NCBI RefSeq assembly: GCF_004327985.1
Contig: NZ_SJDL01000036.1
Coordinates: forward strand, 1 to 55,576
From: Marinobacter halodurans
GTDB lineage: Bacteria; Pseudomonadota; Gammaproteobacteria; Pseudomonadales; Oleiphilaceae
Direction: 5' to 3'
Length of the DNA stretch: 55,576 bases
The notes below the pieces were generated by a model. It saw only the letters and a program-made list of their open reading frames with translations. It ran no database searches and was not told the DNA's origin. Positions 34,627 through 43,300 of the stretch are shown here, in pieces; position 1 is the stretch's first letter, and each line of letters starts with the position of its first letter. A program made the position numbers and the translations under genes.

Positions 34627-35573
34627 TGACGAACGAACGTAAACCGCAAATCCTGGTCACCGGAGCCGCGGGCGCCCTGGCCCAGCAGGTCATCAACCGC
34701 CTGCGCGACAACTACCAGCTGGTGGCCGTCGACTTCCGGGAGCAGGTCTATCTCGGTGACGACATCCCCAGCTACTGCATCGACTTCAACAAACGGGTCT
34801 TCGAGGACCTGTTCCGCCGCTTCCAATTCGAGGGCATCATCCACCTGGGCCGCATCATGTCCAGCCAGGAAACCCGCATGCGGCGCTACAACGCCAACGT
34901 CCTGGGCAGCCAGAAGCTGCTGAACCTGGCCCATAAGTACGGCATCCGCCGGGTCATCGTACTTTCCACCTACCATGTCTACGGCGCCAGCGCCTATAAC
35001 CCCGCGCTGATCGACGAACAGGCGCCGCTCAAGGGGGTCGGCCTGAGCATGGACCTGGTCGACTCCATCGAGCTGGAGAACCTGGCCAACATCTATCTGT
35101 GGCGCTATCCGGACCTGAACATTACGGTGCTGCGACCCTGCAACATCGTCGGCCCCGGCGTGCGCAACTCGATCAGCACGCTGCTGGCCAGCCGGCGTGC
35201 GCCAGTCCTTGCCGGTTTTTCGCCAATGATGCAGTTCATCCACATCGATGACATGGCCGACGCCATCGTCCTGGCCTATCGCAATACGGTCCGGGGCGTA
35301 TTCAACGTCGCGCCGGACGACTGGATCGCCTATCAGCATGCCCTTCAGCTCAGCGGCTGCACACGTGTGCCGATCCCCTCCATTCCGCCGGTCCTGCCCC
35401 GGACCATTGCACGGCTGCTGAAGATGAAAAGCTTCCCGTCGTACCTGATGAGTTTCTTCAAGTACCCGGTGGTTATCGACGGGCGCACCTTCCGCGACAC
35501 GTTCGGGTTCAAACCCAAGCGGCCACTCAAGGAGATCTTCCGCTATTACCGGGAGAACAAGCACCCGGTCTAG
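34626..35573 (+). CDS. Atypical NAD-dependent epimerase / SDR protein
   Basis: 315 residues. An N-terminal Rossmann fold has the nucleotide motif TGAAGALA (residues 12-19) and the downstream STYHVYGAS and LRPCNIVGPG blocks of extended SDR enzymes. Where the catalytic Y-x-x-x-K is expected, the sequence reads DLVDSIELENL, so both Tyr and Lys appear to be missing. The protein may bind NAD(P) without the standard redox chemistry, as in atypical SDRs. It is coupled to the acyltransferase gene. The substrate is unknown. Confidence 0.75.
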   Translation: MTNERKPQILVTGAAGALAQQVINRLRDNYQLVAVDFREQVYLGDDIPSYCIDFNKRVFEDLFRRFQFEGIIHLGRIMSSQETRMRRYNANVLGSQKLLNLAHKYGIRRVIVLSTYHVYGASAYNPALIDEQAPLKGVGLSMDLVDSIELENLANIYLWRYPDLNITVLRPCNIVGPGVRNSISTLLASRRAPVLAGFSPMMQFIHIDDMADAIVLAYRNTVRGVFNVAPDDWIAYQHALQLSGCTRVPIPSIPPVLPRTIARLLKMKSFPSYLMSFFKYPVVIDGRTFRDTFGFKPKRPLKEIFRYYRENKHPV

Positions 35574-35606
35574 CGTCCTTGTCGTATCCGCTGTCCACAA
35601 ACGGGG

Positions 35607-35631
35607 CGCCTGAAAACCTGACGTTCAGGCG
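35607..35631. other. Hairpin between the SDR gene and prsK
   Basis: Perfect 8-bp arms CGCCTGAA (35607-35614) and TTCAGGCG (35624-35631), loop of 9 nt, 34 bp after the SDR stop. There is no T-run on either side. It could be a terminator of weak type or an operator in the prsK leader. Two TATACT-like -10 boxes lie further downstream, before prsK. Confidence 0.35.
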
Positions 35632-35760
35632 TTCCGGACCGCAGACTGTGTGCATCCGCGACAGGATTGCTTTTATACTAGTCGAAAAACCGGCGCGACA
35701 TCCCGTGTCATCGCGCCATTGTGCTTGGTCAGAGGCTCCTATACTCAAAGGATGAGTCCC

Positions 35761-37875
35761 ATGAGCATCGACTTCAGTCTGGTGAGCCATTCCGCAGCGG
35801 CACTCGCCTACGCGGCCCTGGCCATCCTGGTCGGATCCAAATACCTGAGGCGCCACACGGATCGTGCGCTTATGCTGGCCGCTATGGTCTCGACCATATG
35901 GGCCACTTCCCTCGTGGGCCAGATGATCTGGAACCAGCCTCCTTTCTTTATCCGTTATCTGCTTGAACTGCTTCGTGACGCGGCCTGGGTTGCCGTGCTG
36001 TTTGCCCTGATCCGGGACAGCAAGCGGTCCGGGCAGATGGCGACCAAGCTGCGCAGGGTCCTGGGCCCCGCCATCGGCCTGCTGATTCTGACGCTGCTGA
36101 CCTGCGGCGCACTCGAATACGCCCTGGGCTGGCAATTACTGGACGGCAAGACCAAGGTCATCGGCCAGATTGCCCTGTCACTGCTGGGCGTCTGCCTGAT
36201 CGAACAGATCTGGCGCAATTCCCTATCCTTTGGCCGTTCGAGCATGAAGTACCTGTGCATCGGTATCGGCGGCATCTTCGTCTATGACTTTTTCATGTAC
36301 TCCGATGCCCTGCTCTTCGGCCAGCTATCGGACTCCTTCTGGAGTGCCCGCGGCGCCGCCAATGCCTTCCTGGCGCCCCTGTTTGCCGTTAACGTGATCA
36401 ACACCCGCAAACAGCCGGTGGATTTCCAGCTCTCCCGCAACGCAGTCTTCCATGCCGGTGCCATTGCCGTTGCCGGCGCCTACCTGCTTTTCGTCGCCAT
36501 CGGCGGATACTACGTCAGGGCCCTCGGCGGCGACTGGGGCGAAGCCCTGCAGGTTCTCTTCCTGACCATCTTCCTGGTGCTGTTTGTCGCCCTGTTGAGC
36601 TCCAGCCGGTTCCGGGCCCGCCTGATGATTTTCATCAGCCAGAACTTCTTCGACTATAAGTACGACTACCGGGAAGAATGGCTGAAAATGACGCAGATCT
36701 TCGCCAACCTGGCGGAGGATCCTCCACTCCCCGAGCGTGTGGTCCGCATCATGGCGGACCTGGTGGAGAGCAATTCCGGCGCGCTCTGGATTCGTGACGA
36801 GGACAGCAACTACATCCTATACAATACGGTCAACCTGACGCCACCGCGCCACACCATGATCGACCGGGACGCCAACATCATCAACTTCTTCAAGGAGAAG
36901 GAGTGGATCGTCGATCTGTCCGAATACCAGGTCGATCCCATACGCTACGAACTGCTGGAAATACCGGACGAGATCCTCAAGTTCCCCGATGGCTGGCTGG
37001 TCATCCCGTTGTACCTTGGCGACGAGCTCTACGGCATCTGCCTGGTCGGCTCCCCTTATGCCAAAGTGGAGCTCAACTGGGAGAACTTCGACCTGATTCG
37101 CGTCGTGGCCCGCCAGACCTGTAACGTGCTGGCCCAGGCCGACGCCCAGAACCGGCTGTCCCGGGCCATGCAGTTCGAGGCCGTGTCGAAGGCATCGGCG
37201 TTCCTGGTCCACGACCTGAAAACGATGATTGCCCAGCTCTCATTACTGGTCAAAAACGCGGAACGCCATCGGCACAATCCCGAATTCATCGACGACATGA
37301 TTCGTACGACCGAGCATGCCGTCACCAAGCTGTCCGGCCTGGTGGACCATATCCGCAAACCGACCATCAACGAGATGCCCGTCCGCCCGATCGAACTGGG
37401 AGCCATGCTGTCAGAGCTGGTGCATCACCATACCCGGGCCGAACCGAACCCGGTTTTCCACGCCGCCGACGAACAGATCTGGGTCCGTGCCGATCCGGAG
37501 CAGCTGCGCAGCGTCATTGGCCACCTGATCCAGAACGCTCAGGACGCAACCTCTCCGACCGGTGAAGTCACGCTGAACATGAAGAAAAGCGCGGATCATG
37601 TGGTGATCTTTATCCAGGACACCGGTGCCGGCATGAACGAGGACTTCATCAAGATGAAGCTGTTCAAGCCATTCGAGAGCACGAAGGGGCTGGCCGGCAT
37701 GGGCATTGGCGCCTACCAGGCGCGGGAATACGTCCGTCAGATCGGCGGCAATATCGACGTCACCAGCGAACCGGGCTTGGGCTCCTGCTTCTCGGTGAGA
37801 CTGCCGCTGGGGAAGCCCGAAGCCCGGCGCGGCGATATCGATGAGCCACCCCAGCCAATCGCAGAGAATGCGTGA
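35761..37875 (+). CDS. prsK: PEP-CTERM system histidine kinase PrsK
   Basis: 704 residues. The N-terminal half is a multi-helix membrane domain (about 8-9 helices to residue 290). Next comes a GAF-like domain (about 310-460), a dimerisation/phospho-acceptor helix with FLVHDLKTMIAQL (His484) and an ATPase domain (NAQDAT, DTGAGM, MGIGAYQAREYV). This order is that of PrsK, the sensor kinase of the exosortase/PEP-CTERM system. The start is ATG 35761, with AAGGA 8 nt upstream; an ATG 9 bp earlier is too close to the site. It is followed by prsR, its likely partner. The signal sensed is not known. Confidence 0.92.
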   Translation: MSIDFSLVSHSAAALAYAALAILVGSKYLRRHTDRALMLAAMVSTIWATSLVGQMIWNQPPFFIRYLLELLRDAAWVAVLFALIRDSKRSGQMATKLRRVLGPAIGLLILTLLTCGALEYALGWQLLDGKTKVIGQIALSLLGVCLIEQIWRNSLSFGRSSMKYLCIGIGGIFVYDFFMYSDALLFGQLSDSFWSARGAANAFLAPLFAVNVINTRKQPVDFQLSRNAVFHAGAIAVAGAYLLFVAIGGYYVRALGGDWGEALQVLFLTIFLVLFVALLSSSRFRARLMIFISQNFFDYKYDYREEWLKMTQIFANLAEDPPLPERVVRIMADLVESNSGALWIRDEDSNYILYNTVNLTPPRHTMIDRDANIINFFKEKEWIVDLSEYQVDPIRYELLEIPDEILKFPDGWLVIPLYLGDELYGICLVGSPYAKVELNWENFDLIRVVARQTCNVLAQADAQNRLSRAMQFEAVSKASAFLVHDLKTMIAQLSLLVKNAERHRHNPEFIDDMIRTTEHAVTKLSGLVDHIRKPTINEMPVRPIELGAMLSELVHHHTRAEPNPVFHAADEQIWVRADPEQLRSVIGHLIQNAQDATSPTGEVTLNMKKSADHVVIFIQDTGAGMNEDFIKMKLFKPFESTKGLAGMGIGAYQAREYVRQIGGNIDVTSEPGLGSCFSVRLPLGKPEARRGDIDEPPQPIAENA

Positions 37876-38111
37876 AACCGATCTATCAACGGGCAGACGT
37901 TAAATGTTTGTCAAATTTTCATCGAATTCAAAAAGGCGCAATGCATTACAGTTGATTTCCGTCAAAATACAGCCAGAATCGATGTTACAGTATGTTAACA
38001 AGTGAGTCCCAGACTGACTGCCTATACCAACAAGAAGCGTCTCGTACGGTGTTCAGGGTTGATTACCCGACGCCCTATGTCACTGACCAGAAAAAAGGAT
38101 TTGGTTCTGTC

Positions 38112-39488
38112 GTGAATAAGCGTCTTTTGATTGTCGAAGATGATCCTGGCCTGCAAAGCCAGATGCGCTGGTGCTTCACGGACGATGTTGAAGTCGTCGT
38201 GGCCAGTGATCGTGGTGCGGCCCTTACCGCCCTGCGCCGGTTCGAGCCCCAGGTCGTGACCCTGGATCTCGGCCTGCCTCCGGACCCGGGTGGCGCCAAG
38301 GAAGGGTTTGCGCTGCTGGATGACATCGTCCGCCTGTCGCCGGCCACCAAGGTTGTTGTCGTCACCGGCCGCGAGGACCGGGAGAACGCCGTACGCGCGA
38401 TTGGCATGGGAGCCAGCGACTACTACCAGAAACCGCTGGATGCGGACATCCTCACCTTTGTGGTCAACCGCGCGTTCCGCCTGGCCGAACTCGAACAGGA
38501 AAACCGCGAGCTGAGCCAGAACCGCAACGGCACCACCATCAAGGGCATCGTGGCCGCCAGCCCACAGATGCTTTCCCTGTGCCGGATGGTCGAGAAGGTC
38601 GCGCCGGCTGACGTCACGACCCTCATCATTGGAGAAACCGGTACCGGCAAGGAGCTGCTGGCCCGGGCCATCCACGACATGAGCCATCGCGCCGACCACA
38701 CCTTTGCCGCCATCAACTGTGCCGCCATACCGGAAAACCTGCTGGAAAGCGAACTGTTCGGCTTCGAGAAAGGCGCCTTTACCGGCGCCACCCAGAGCAA
38801 GAAGGGCAAGATCGAGATGGCCAACGGCGGCACGCTGTTCCTGGACGAGATCGGCGACATGCCGATGCCGTTACAGGCCAAGCTGCTGCGTTTCCTGCAG
38901 GAGCGGGTGATCGATCGCGTGGGCGCGGTCAACCCGGTCCATGTGGATGTCCGGGTGGTCTGCGCCACCCACCGTAATGTGGAAGAGCTCGTGTCCACCG
39001 GCGCGTTCCGCGAGGATCTCTACTACCGGATCAGCGAGATCACCCTGGACGTACCGGCCGTGCGGGAGCGGGACGGCGACGCCATCGTTATTGCCCAGTC
39101 GCTGCTCAAGTCCCTGGGGCGCCAGCTCGACCGCCCCAACCTGGGATTCTCCGAAGATGCGATCCTGGCCATTCAGGGCTACAGCTGGCCCGGGAACGTG
39201 CGGGAAATGATCAACAAGATCAAGCGGGCCATCATCATGGCCGAGGGCAAGCGCGTGTCCGCCAGCGACCTGCAGCTGCGCTGCGACGATTTCGTCCATG
39301 ACGGCAACGTACTCAACCTGCGCCAAGTACGTGAGGACGCGGAACGCGCGGCCATAAACCACGCGCTGAAGACCAGCAACTTCAATATGGCGCAAGCCGC
39401 CCGGCTGCTGGGCATTACCCGACCAACGCTGTACAACCTGACGGACAAGTACAAAATCGAGACGTCGCCCGCTGTATCCGGTGCCTGA
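38112..39488 (+). CDS. prsR: PEP-CTERM response regulator PrsR (sigma-54 activator)
   Basis: 458 residues. The receiver domain has acidic residues LLIVEDD, phospho-acceptor Asp52 (VTLDLGLPP) and Lys in DYYQKPLD. The AAA+ domain has Walker A GETGTGKE, the sigma-54 contact loop GAFTGA and Walker B GGTLFLDEIGD. The C-terminal helix-turn-helix reads NMAQAARLLGITRPTLYNL. It activates sigma-54 promoters when phosphorylated by PrsK. The start is taken as GTG 38112, giving the normal family length; the frame is open 40 codons upstream (from 37992) but without receiver-like sequence. The region before it is AT-rich and may hold a promoter. Confidence 0.94.
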   Translation: MNKRLLIVEDDPGLQSQMRWCFTDDVEVVVASDRGAALTALRRFEPQVVTLDLGLPPDPGGAKEGFALLDDIVRLSPATKVVVVTGREDRENAVRAIGMGASDYYQKPLDADILTFVVNRAFRLAELEQENRELSQNRNGTTIKGIVAASPQMLSLCRMVEKVAPADVTTLIIGETGTGKELLARAIHDMSHRADHTFAAINCAAIPENLLESELFGFEKGAFTGATQSKKGKIEMANGGTLFLDEIGDMPMPLQAKLLRFLQERVIDRVGAVNPVHVDVRVVCATHRNVEELVSTGAFREDLYYRISEITLDVPAVRERDGDAIVIAQSLLKSLGRQLDRPNLGFSEDAILAIQGYSWPGNVREMINKIKRAIIMAEGKRVSASDLQLRCDDFVHDGNVLNLRQVREDAERAAINHALKTSNFNMAQAARLLGITRPTLYNLTDKYKIETSPAVSGA

Positions 39489-39541
39489 CCGGCACATGCG
39501 GCAGTAAGGACGCCCCGTATCTGGATGACAAGGACCTGACA

Positions 39542-42229
39542 ATGAAGTGGAAGACGCTGTTTCGTATTACCCTGCTGGCCGTAGCCTTTACTTCCCTGCT
39601 GACCGGGTGTGGTGACGACAAGGAGGAAATGAGCCAACAGGAACTGCAGTACCTTAGCCATCTGGACCAGTCCCGTTTCTTCCAGCGCCAGGGCGAACTG
39701 AAGGCCAGCACCCTGGAAGCCCGCAGCGCCATCGACCTCAACCCGAAAAAGGTCGACCCCTATTTCGTCATCATCGATAACCTGATCACCGCCGGCGATG
39801 CTGTCTCGGCCGCCCGCCAGGTCAAGGAGATCGAGAAGCGGCTGCAGGAGAAAGGAACCACCGATGACATCCACAACCGGATCCAGCTCATCCTGGCCAG
39901 GACCTACCTCATGCGCCAGGACACGGAAGCCGCACTGGACGCCCTGGACAAGCTGAAGTCACCGGATCGCACCCAGCAGGTCCGGGCCGACCTGCTGCGT
40001 GGGGATATCCTGCTGGCGGCCAAGCAATACCAGCAGGCGGAATCCGCCTACCAGAAGGCGCTGGATAGCGACGCCACCTCGACGCTGGCGCTGATCGGGT
40101 TGTCCCGCGTGGCCCAGGCCCAGGGCAACACCGAGCTCGCCCGGCAGAAGATCAAGCAGGCTGAGGACGAGGATGCCAACGATCCCGAACTGTGGCTCTG
40201 GAAGGCCCAACTGGCCCAGCAGCAGAAACAGTGGAGGAAGTCCGAGGAAGCCTACATTCGCGCCCTGGAGGACATTGGCAAGTACGACATCATGACGTAC
40301 CGGAAGTACACCACGATTTCGTCACTGGTGGATGTCCTGCGTGAGGAAGGCAAATCGTCAGAAGCCTTCGTCTACGAGGAAATCCTCGCCAAGTCGGCTC
40401 CCGGCACCGTCAAGAGCAATTTCGAGGCGGCCCAGGAAGCCTACCGGAAAGGCGATCTTGAGAAAGCGGCCCGTTACCTCAATGAAGTGCTCAAACAGGC
40501 ACCGAGTCACGTCCAGAGCTCCATCATGCTGGGCCTGATCCGCTTCCAGCAGGGCCGCGTCGAAGAGGCGCAGGAACTGCTCGAACCCATCAGCCAGATC
40601 CAGGACTCCCCGGCCGCCAGCAAGCTGTTGGCGGCCACACAGTTGCGCCTGCAACGGCCGGATGAAGCCCGCAAGCTGCTGGAAAACCTGGACGACAAAC
40701 AGTCCGATCCCGGCGTCCTGGCCCTGATCGGCATTGCCCACCTGGCCAGCGGCGACGATGAGGCCGGACGCACCTACATCGAGAAAGCCCTCCAGCTCGA
40801 CCCGGGCAACGACGACCTCCGCCTGCGCTACGCCAACTACCTGGTGGAACAGGGCGACACGGAGGCGGCCATCAAGCAGGCCAGCCAGGTGATGGACGCC
40901 CATCCGGACAATGACCAGGCACGCCGCATGATCATCAACGCCTATGTGCGGGGCGGCGACACCCAGGCGGCCGAGGAGTCGGCCAGTGCCTGGGTCAAGG
41001 AGCAGCCGAAAAATATCAGTGCCCTGCTCGTCAGCGGCAGTCTGGCCGCCCGTGCCGACGATGCCTCACAGGCAAGACAGTATTACAGGCAGGCCCTGGA
41101 ACTGTCGGACACCGATCCACGGGCCAACAACGCGCTGGGAGCCCTGGCAGCAAGCCAGGACAACACCGAGGAAGCCATCCGCCAGTTCAGGACGGCCATC
41201 GACAAGGCCCCGGATAATCGTCCGGCGATCCAGGGGCTGGCCCAGGTCACCTCACCGGATCAGTTGCAGACCTACCTGGAAAAGGTCACGAAGGACCATC
41301 CCGATGCCCTGGCCCCCAAGCTCGCCCTGCTGGAACTGGCGTTGCGGGCGAACAACATCAACCGGGCCGATGAGCTCTCCGCGGCCCTGCTCGAACCGGT
41401 CAGCGAAACCGAGTTGTCCCCCCATACCGGCAGCGTGGCTGATGTCTACAGCGCCGTCGCCGGGAGCAAGCTCAAGGCCAACAACAAGGACGCGGCCCTC
41501 GCCATCATGAAACGGGCGCAGGTCCTGTTCCCGGATAATGAAGCCATCGCCCTGCAGACGGCACAGGTCTACTTTGAAATGGATAATGAGAAGGCGGCCA
41601 GGGACATCCTTCAGGAGGTCCGCCTGAAGCATCCCGACTCCGCCCAGCCATACCTCGTCGAGGCCGCTCATGAAAAGGGCAAGGAGCGCTTTGGCAAGGC
41701 CGCGGATCTCTATGAACTGGCCCTGGCGAAGGACAGCTCGCCGCAGCTCACCCTGCTCTTTGTGGATGCGCTCGAGCAAAGCCAGCAGGCCATGCGCGCC
41801 ATCAAGGCACTTGAAAACGGCCTGGAAGACCATCCTGGCAACGAGACGCTGCAGATGCGGCTTGCCATGGCCTACCAGACGAGCGGCGACGCCCAGAAAG
41901 CGATGGACGCCTACCAGACGGTCCTGAAATCGTCGCCCCAAAACGTCGTCGCGCTGAACAACCTGGCCTGGCTGTATCACGAGTCCGGTAAACAGGATGC
42001 CCGCCAGCTTGCCGAAAAAGCTTACAGCCTCAAACCCGATTCCGCCGCCGTGGCCGATACCTACGGCTGGATCCTGTTCCAGCAGGGAGACCACAGCCAG
42101 AGCCTGCCGGTGCTGGAAAAAGCCTACAAACTCTCACCGCAAACCCCTGAAATTGCGCAGCATCTTGCCGAGGCCTACAAGTCGACCGGACGGCCGGACG
42201 AAGCCGAGAAGATACTGTCCAAGCTCTAG
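39542..42229 (+). CDS. prsT: PEP-CTERM system TPR-repeat lipoprotein PrsT
   Basis: 895 residues. There is a lipoprotein signal with lipobox LLTGC (Cys23), then some 20 TPR-type repeats throughout (for example NNLAWLYHESGKQDARQLAE and AYKLSPQTPEIAQHLAEAY near the end). PrsT is the standard third member of the prsK-prsR-prsT set found with exosortase A. It should be an outer-envelope scaffold, perhaps for sorting or polysaccharide export. The gene lies 53 bp after prsR. Confidence 0.92.
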   Translation: MKWKTLFRITLLAVAFTSLLTGCGDDKEEMSQQELQYLSHLDQSRFFQRQGELKASTLEARSAIDLNPKKVDPYFVIIDNLITAGDAVSAARQVKEIEKRLQEKGTTDDIHNRIQLILARTYLMRQDTEAALDALDKLKSPDRTQQVRADLLRGDILLAAKQYQQAESAYQKALDSDATSTLALIGLSRVAQAQGNTELARQKIKQAEDEDANDPELWLWKAQLAQQQKQWRKSEEAYIRALEDIGKYDIMTYRKYTTISSLVDVLREEGKSSEAFVYEEILAKSAPGTVKSNFEAAQEAYRKGDLEKAARYLNEVLKQAPSHVQSSIMLGLIRFQQGRVEEAQELLEPISQIQDSPAASKLLAATQLRLQRPDEARKLLENLDDKQSDPGVLALIGIAHLASGDDEAGRTYIEKALQLDPGNDDLRLRYANYLVEQGDTEAAIKQASQVMDAHPDNDQARRMIINAYVRGGDTQAAEESASAWVKEQPKNISALLVSGSLAARADDASQARQYYRQALELSDTDPRANNALGALAASQDNTEEAIRQFRTAIDKAPDNRPAIQGLAQVTSPDQLQTYLEKVTKDHPDALAPKLALLELALRANNINRADELSAALLEPVSETELSPHTGSVADVYSAVAGSKLKANNKDAALAIMKRAQVLFPDNEAIALQTAQVYFEMDNEKAARDILQEVRLKHPDSAQPYLVEAAHEKGKERFGKAADLYELALAKDSSPQLTLLFVDALEQSQQAMRAIKALENGLEDHPGNETLQMRLAMAYQTSGDAQKAMDAYQTVLKSSPQNVVALNNLAWLYHESGKQDARQLAEKAYSLKPDSAAVADTYGWILFQQGDHSQSLPVLEKAYKLSPQTPEIAQHLAEAYKSTGRPDEAEKILSKL

Positions 42230-42244
42230 TGACGTGTTACGCGA

Positions 42245-42278
42245 CCTGTCGGACCGTTTTACAACACGGTTCGGCAGG
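42245..42278 (+). promoter_or_regulatory. Candidate PrsR upstream site / hairpin A
   Basis: A 13-bp imperfect inverted repeat (42245-42257 with 42266-42278, two G-U pairs as RNA) starting CCTGTCG and ending GCAGG, with TTTTACAACA in the centre. It lies 39 bp before the sigma-54 promoter at 42318. A similar element lies 35 bp before the second sigma-54 promoter (47961-47990). It could also act as a T-less terminator behind prsT. Confidence 0.5.
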
Positions 42279-42317
42279 CGTCGCGTAAGCGCTTGACTGT
42301 GAAGCCTATCCAACCAA

Positions 42318-42333
42318 TGGCACGTATATGGCA
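42318..42333 (+). promoter_or_regulatory. Sigma-54 (-24/-12) promoter of the PEP-CTERM gene
   Basis: TGGCACGTATATGGCA fits the TGGCAC-N5-TTGCA consensus with one mismatch, and has GG-N10-GC spacing. The predicted start is near 42345, about 30 nt before the ATG at 42376. It is a natural target for PrsR. Confidence 0.8.
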
Positions 42334-42375
42334 AGCCTTTGCTTCCCCAAGCAGTTGGCAGGAGGAGGCTCCGCC

Positions 42376-43065
42376 ATGCGTATCCCAACCAATGGATTGG
42401 CACTTGCTCTATCACTGGGGTTGTTCTCGGTAAGCGCGAGTGCAACGGTTATTTCAGCCACCGAGATTGCTTCAGGCTATGGTGGCGGCCTGACCTTCAC
42501 CGCGACCGGCGGAGAGCTCGGTACCAAAACCGAACACGGTGTGACAGCGGCCGGCGTCGGCGTTGCGGGTGATTCCGGAACCAACGAAATAGGCCTGCGT
42601 GAAAGCCTGACCGCCAGTTCCTCATCGGGCTTCGTCCTGGGCGGTTTCTCACTGGCGTTTCTGTACGATGGCCCGGAGTTCGGTGACGTCGAGGAAGTTG
42701 CCCGGATTACCGCCACGTTCCTGGATGGCAGCTCCAGCGTCGCCGTACTGAAGAACGTGTATCTCAATCCCGGCGATGACTTCCTGACCCTGACCGTCGA
42801 CGGCGTGTCCGGACTGTCTCCCCTGGGTGCGAGTACCGCCGTATTCGGATCACCGGGCACAGTGGATGTCGGCGCCATTTTCGGTAAGAACCTGATCGGC
42901 TCCCTGACATTCGACGCCCTCTACTCGAACACGTGCGGCGCCGGAAAGTGCAATAACCAGAGCGACTTCTCGATCCTGCAAATCATCTCTGTGCCGGAAC
43001 CGGCCAGCTTTGCGCTGTTCCTTCTCGGGCTGGGAGGCCTTCTCTCCGTCCGGCGACGTTGCTGA
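42376..43065 (+). CDS. PEP-CTERM sorting domain protein
   Basis: 229 residues. It has an N-terminal signal peptide (residues 1-23, ending SVSASA) and a Gly/Ser/Thr-rich beta-type body. The C-terminal tripartite PEP-CTERM signal starts VPEPASFALFLLGLGGLL and ends in the basic tail VRRRC. The exosortase encoded at 45281-46837 would recognise it. Such proteins are usually surface or exopolysaccharide-associated. The ATG at 42376 has AGGAGG 7 nt upstream. It is transcribed from the sigma-54 promoter at 42318. The body matches no functional family known to me. Confidence 0.92.
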   Translation: MRIPTNGLALALSLGLFSVSASATVISATEIASGYGGGLTFTATGGELGTKTEHGVTAAGVGVAGDSGTNEIGLRESLTASSSSGFVLGGFSLAFLYDGPEFGDVEEVARITATFLDGSSSVAVLKNVYLNPGDDFLTLTVDGVSGLSPLGASTAVFGSPGTVDVGAIFGKNLIGSLTFDALYSNTCGAGKCNNQSDFSILQIISVPEPASFALFLLGLGGLLSVRRRC

Positions 43066-43092
43066 GGAACCCTCCCCAACACGCCCAAAACC

Positions 43093-43138
43093 TGCCCGCC
43101 AATCGCGGGCATCGACCTCTGTTGCCGGGCAATTTTTT
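43093..43138 (+). terminator. Probable terminator of the PEP-CTERM gene
   Basis: A perfect 7-bp hairpin, TGCCCGC with GCGGGCA (43093-43099 and 43105-43111), followed by a small TTGC/GCAA hairpin that ends directly before six T (43133-43138). The strong stem is 21 bp from the T-run, so the arrangement is not textbook. Confidence 0.4.
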
Positions 43139-43300
43139 GCTCATTGTTTAAACGAATAACGTACCCCCCTAAAGATCAAAAGATTCCTAAAGTCACGTGG
43201 CAGGGCGATCCGGCGGGAACGATACTTTGGGTGACTGCCCCCAAATGCCTGTACTGCATCGACATGATACCGACGCAGTACGATATTCAGGTGACGACTT

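Noticed and set aside
43066-43300. A third sigma-54 promoter before the PA14 gene
   Set aside because: TGGCAGGG near 43198-43205 has no GC at the required distance; no acceptable GG-N10-GC site was found.
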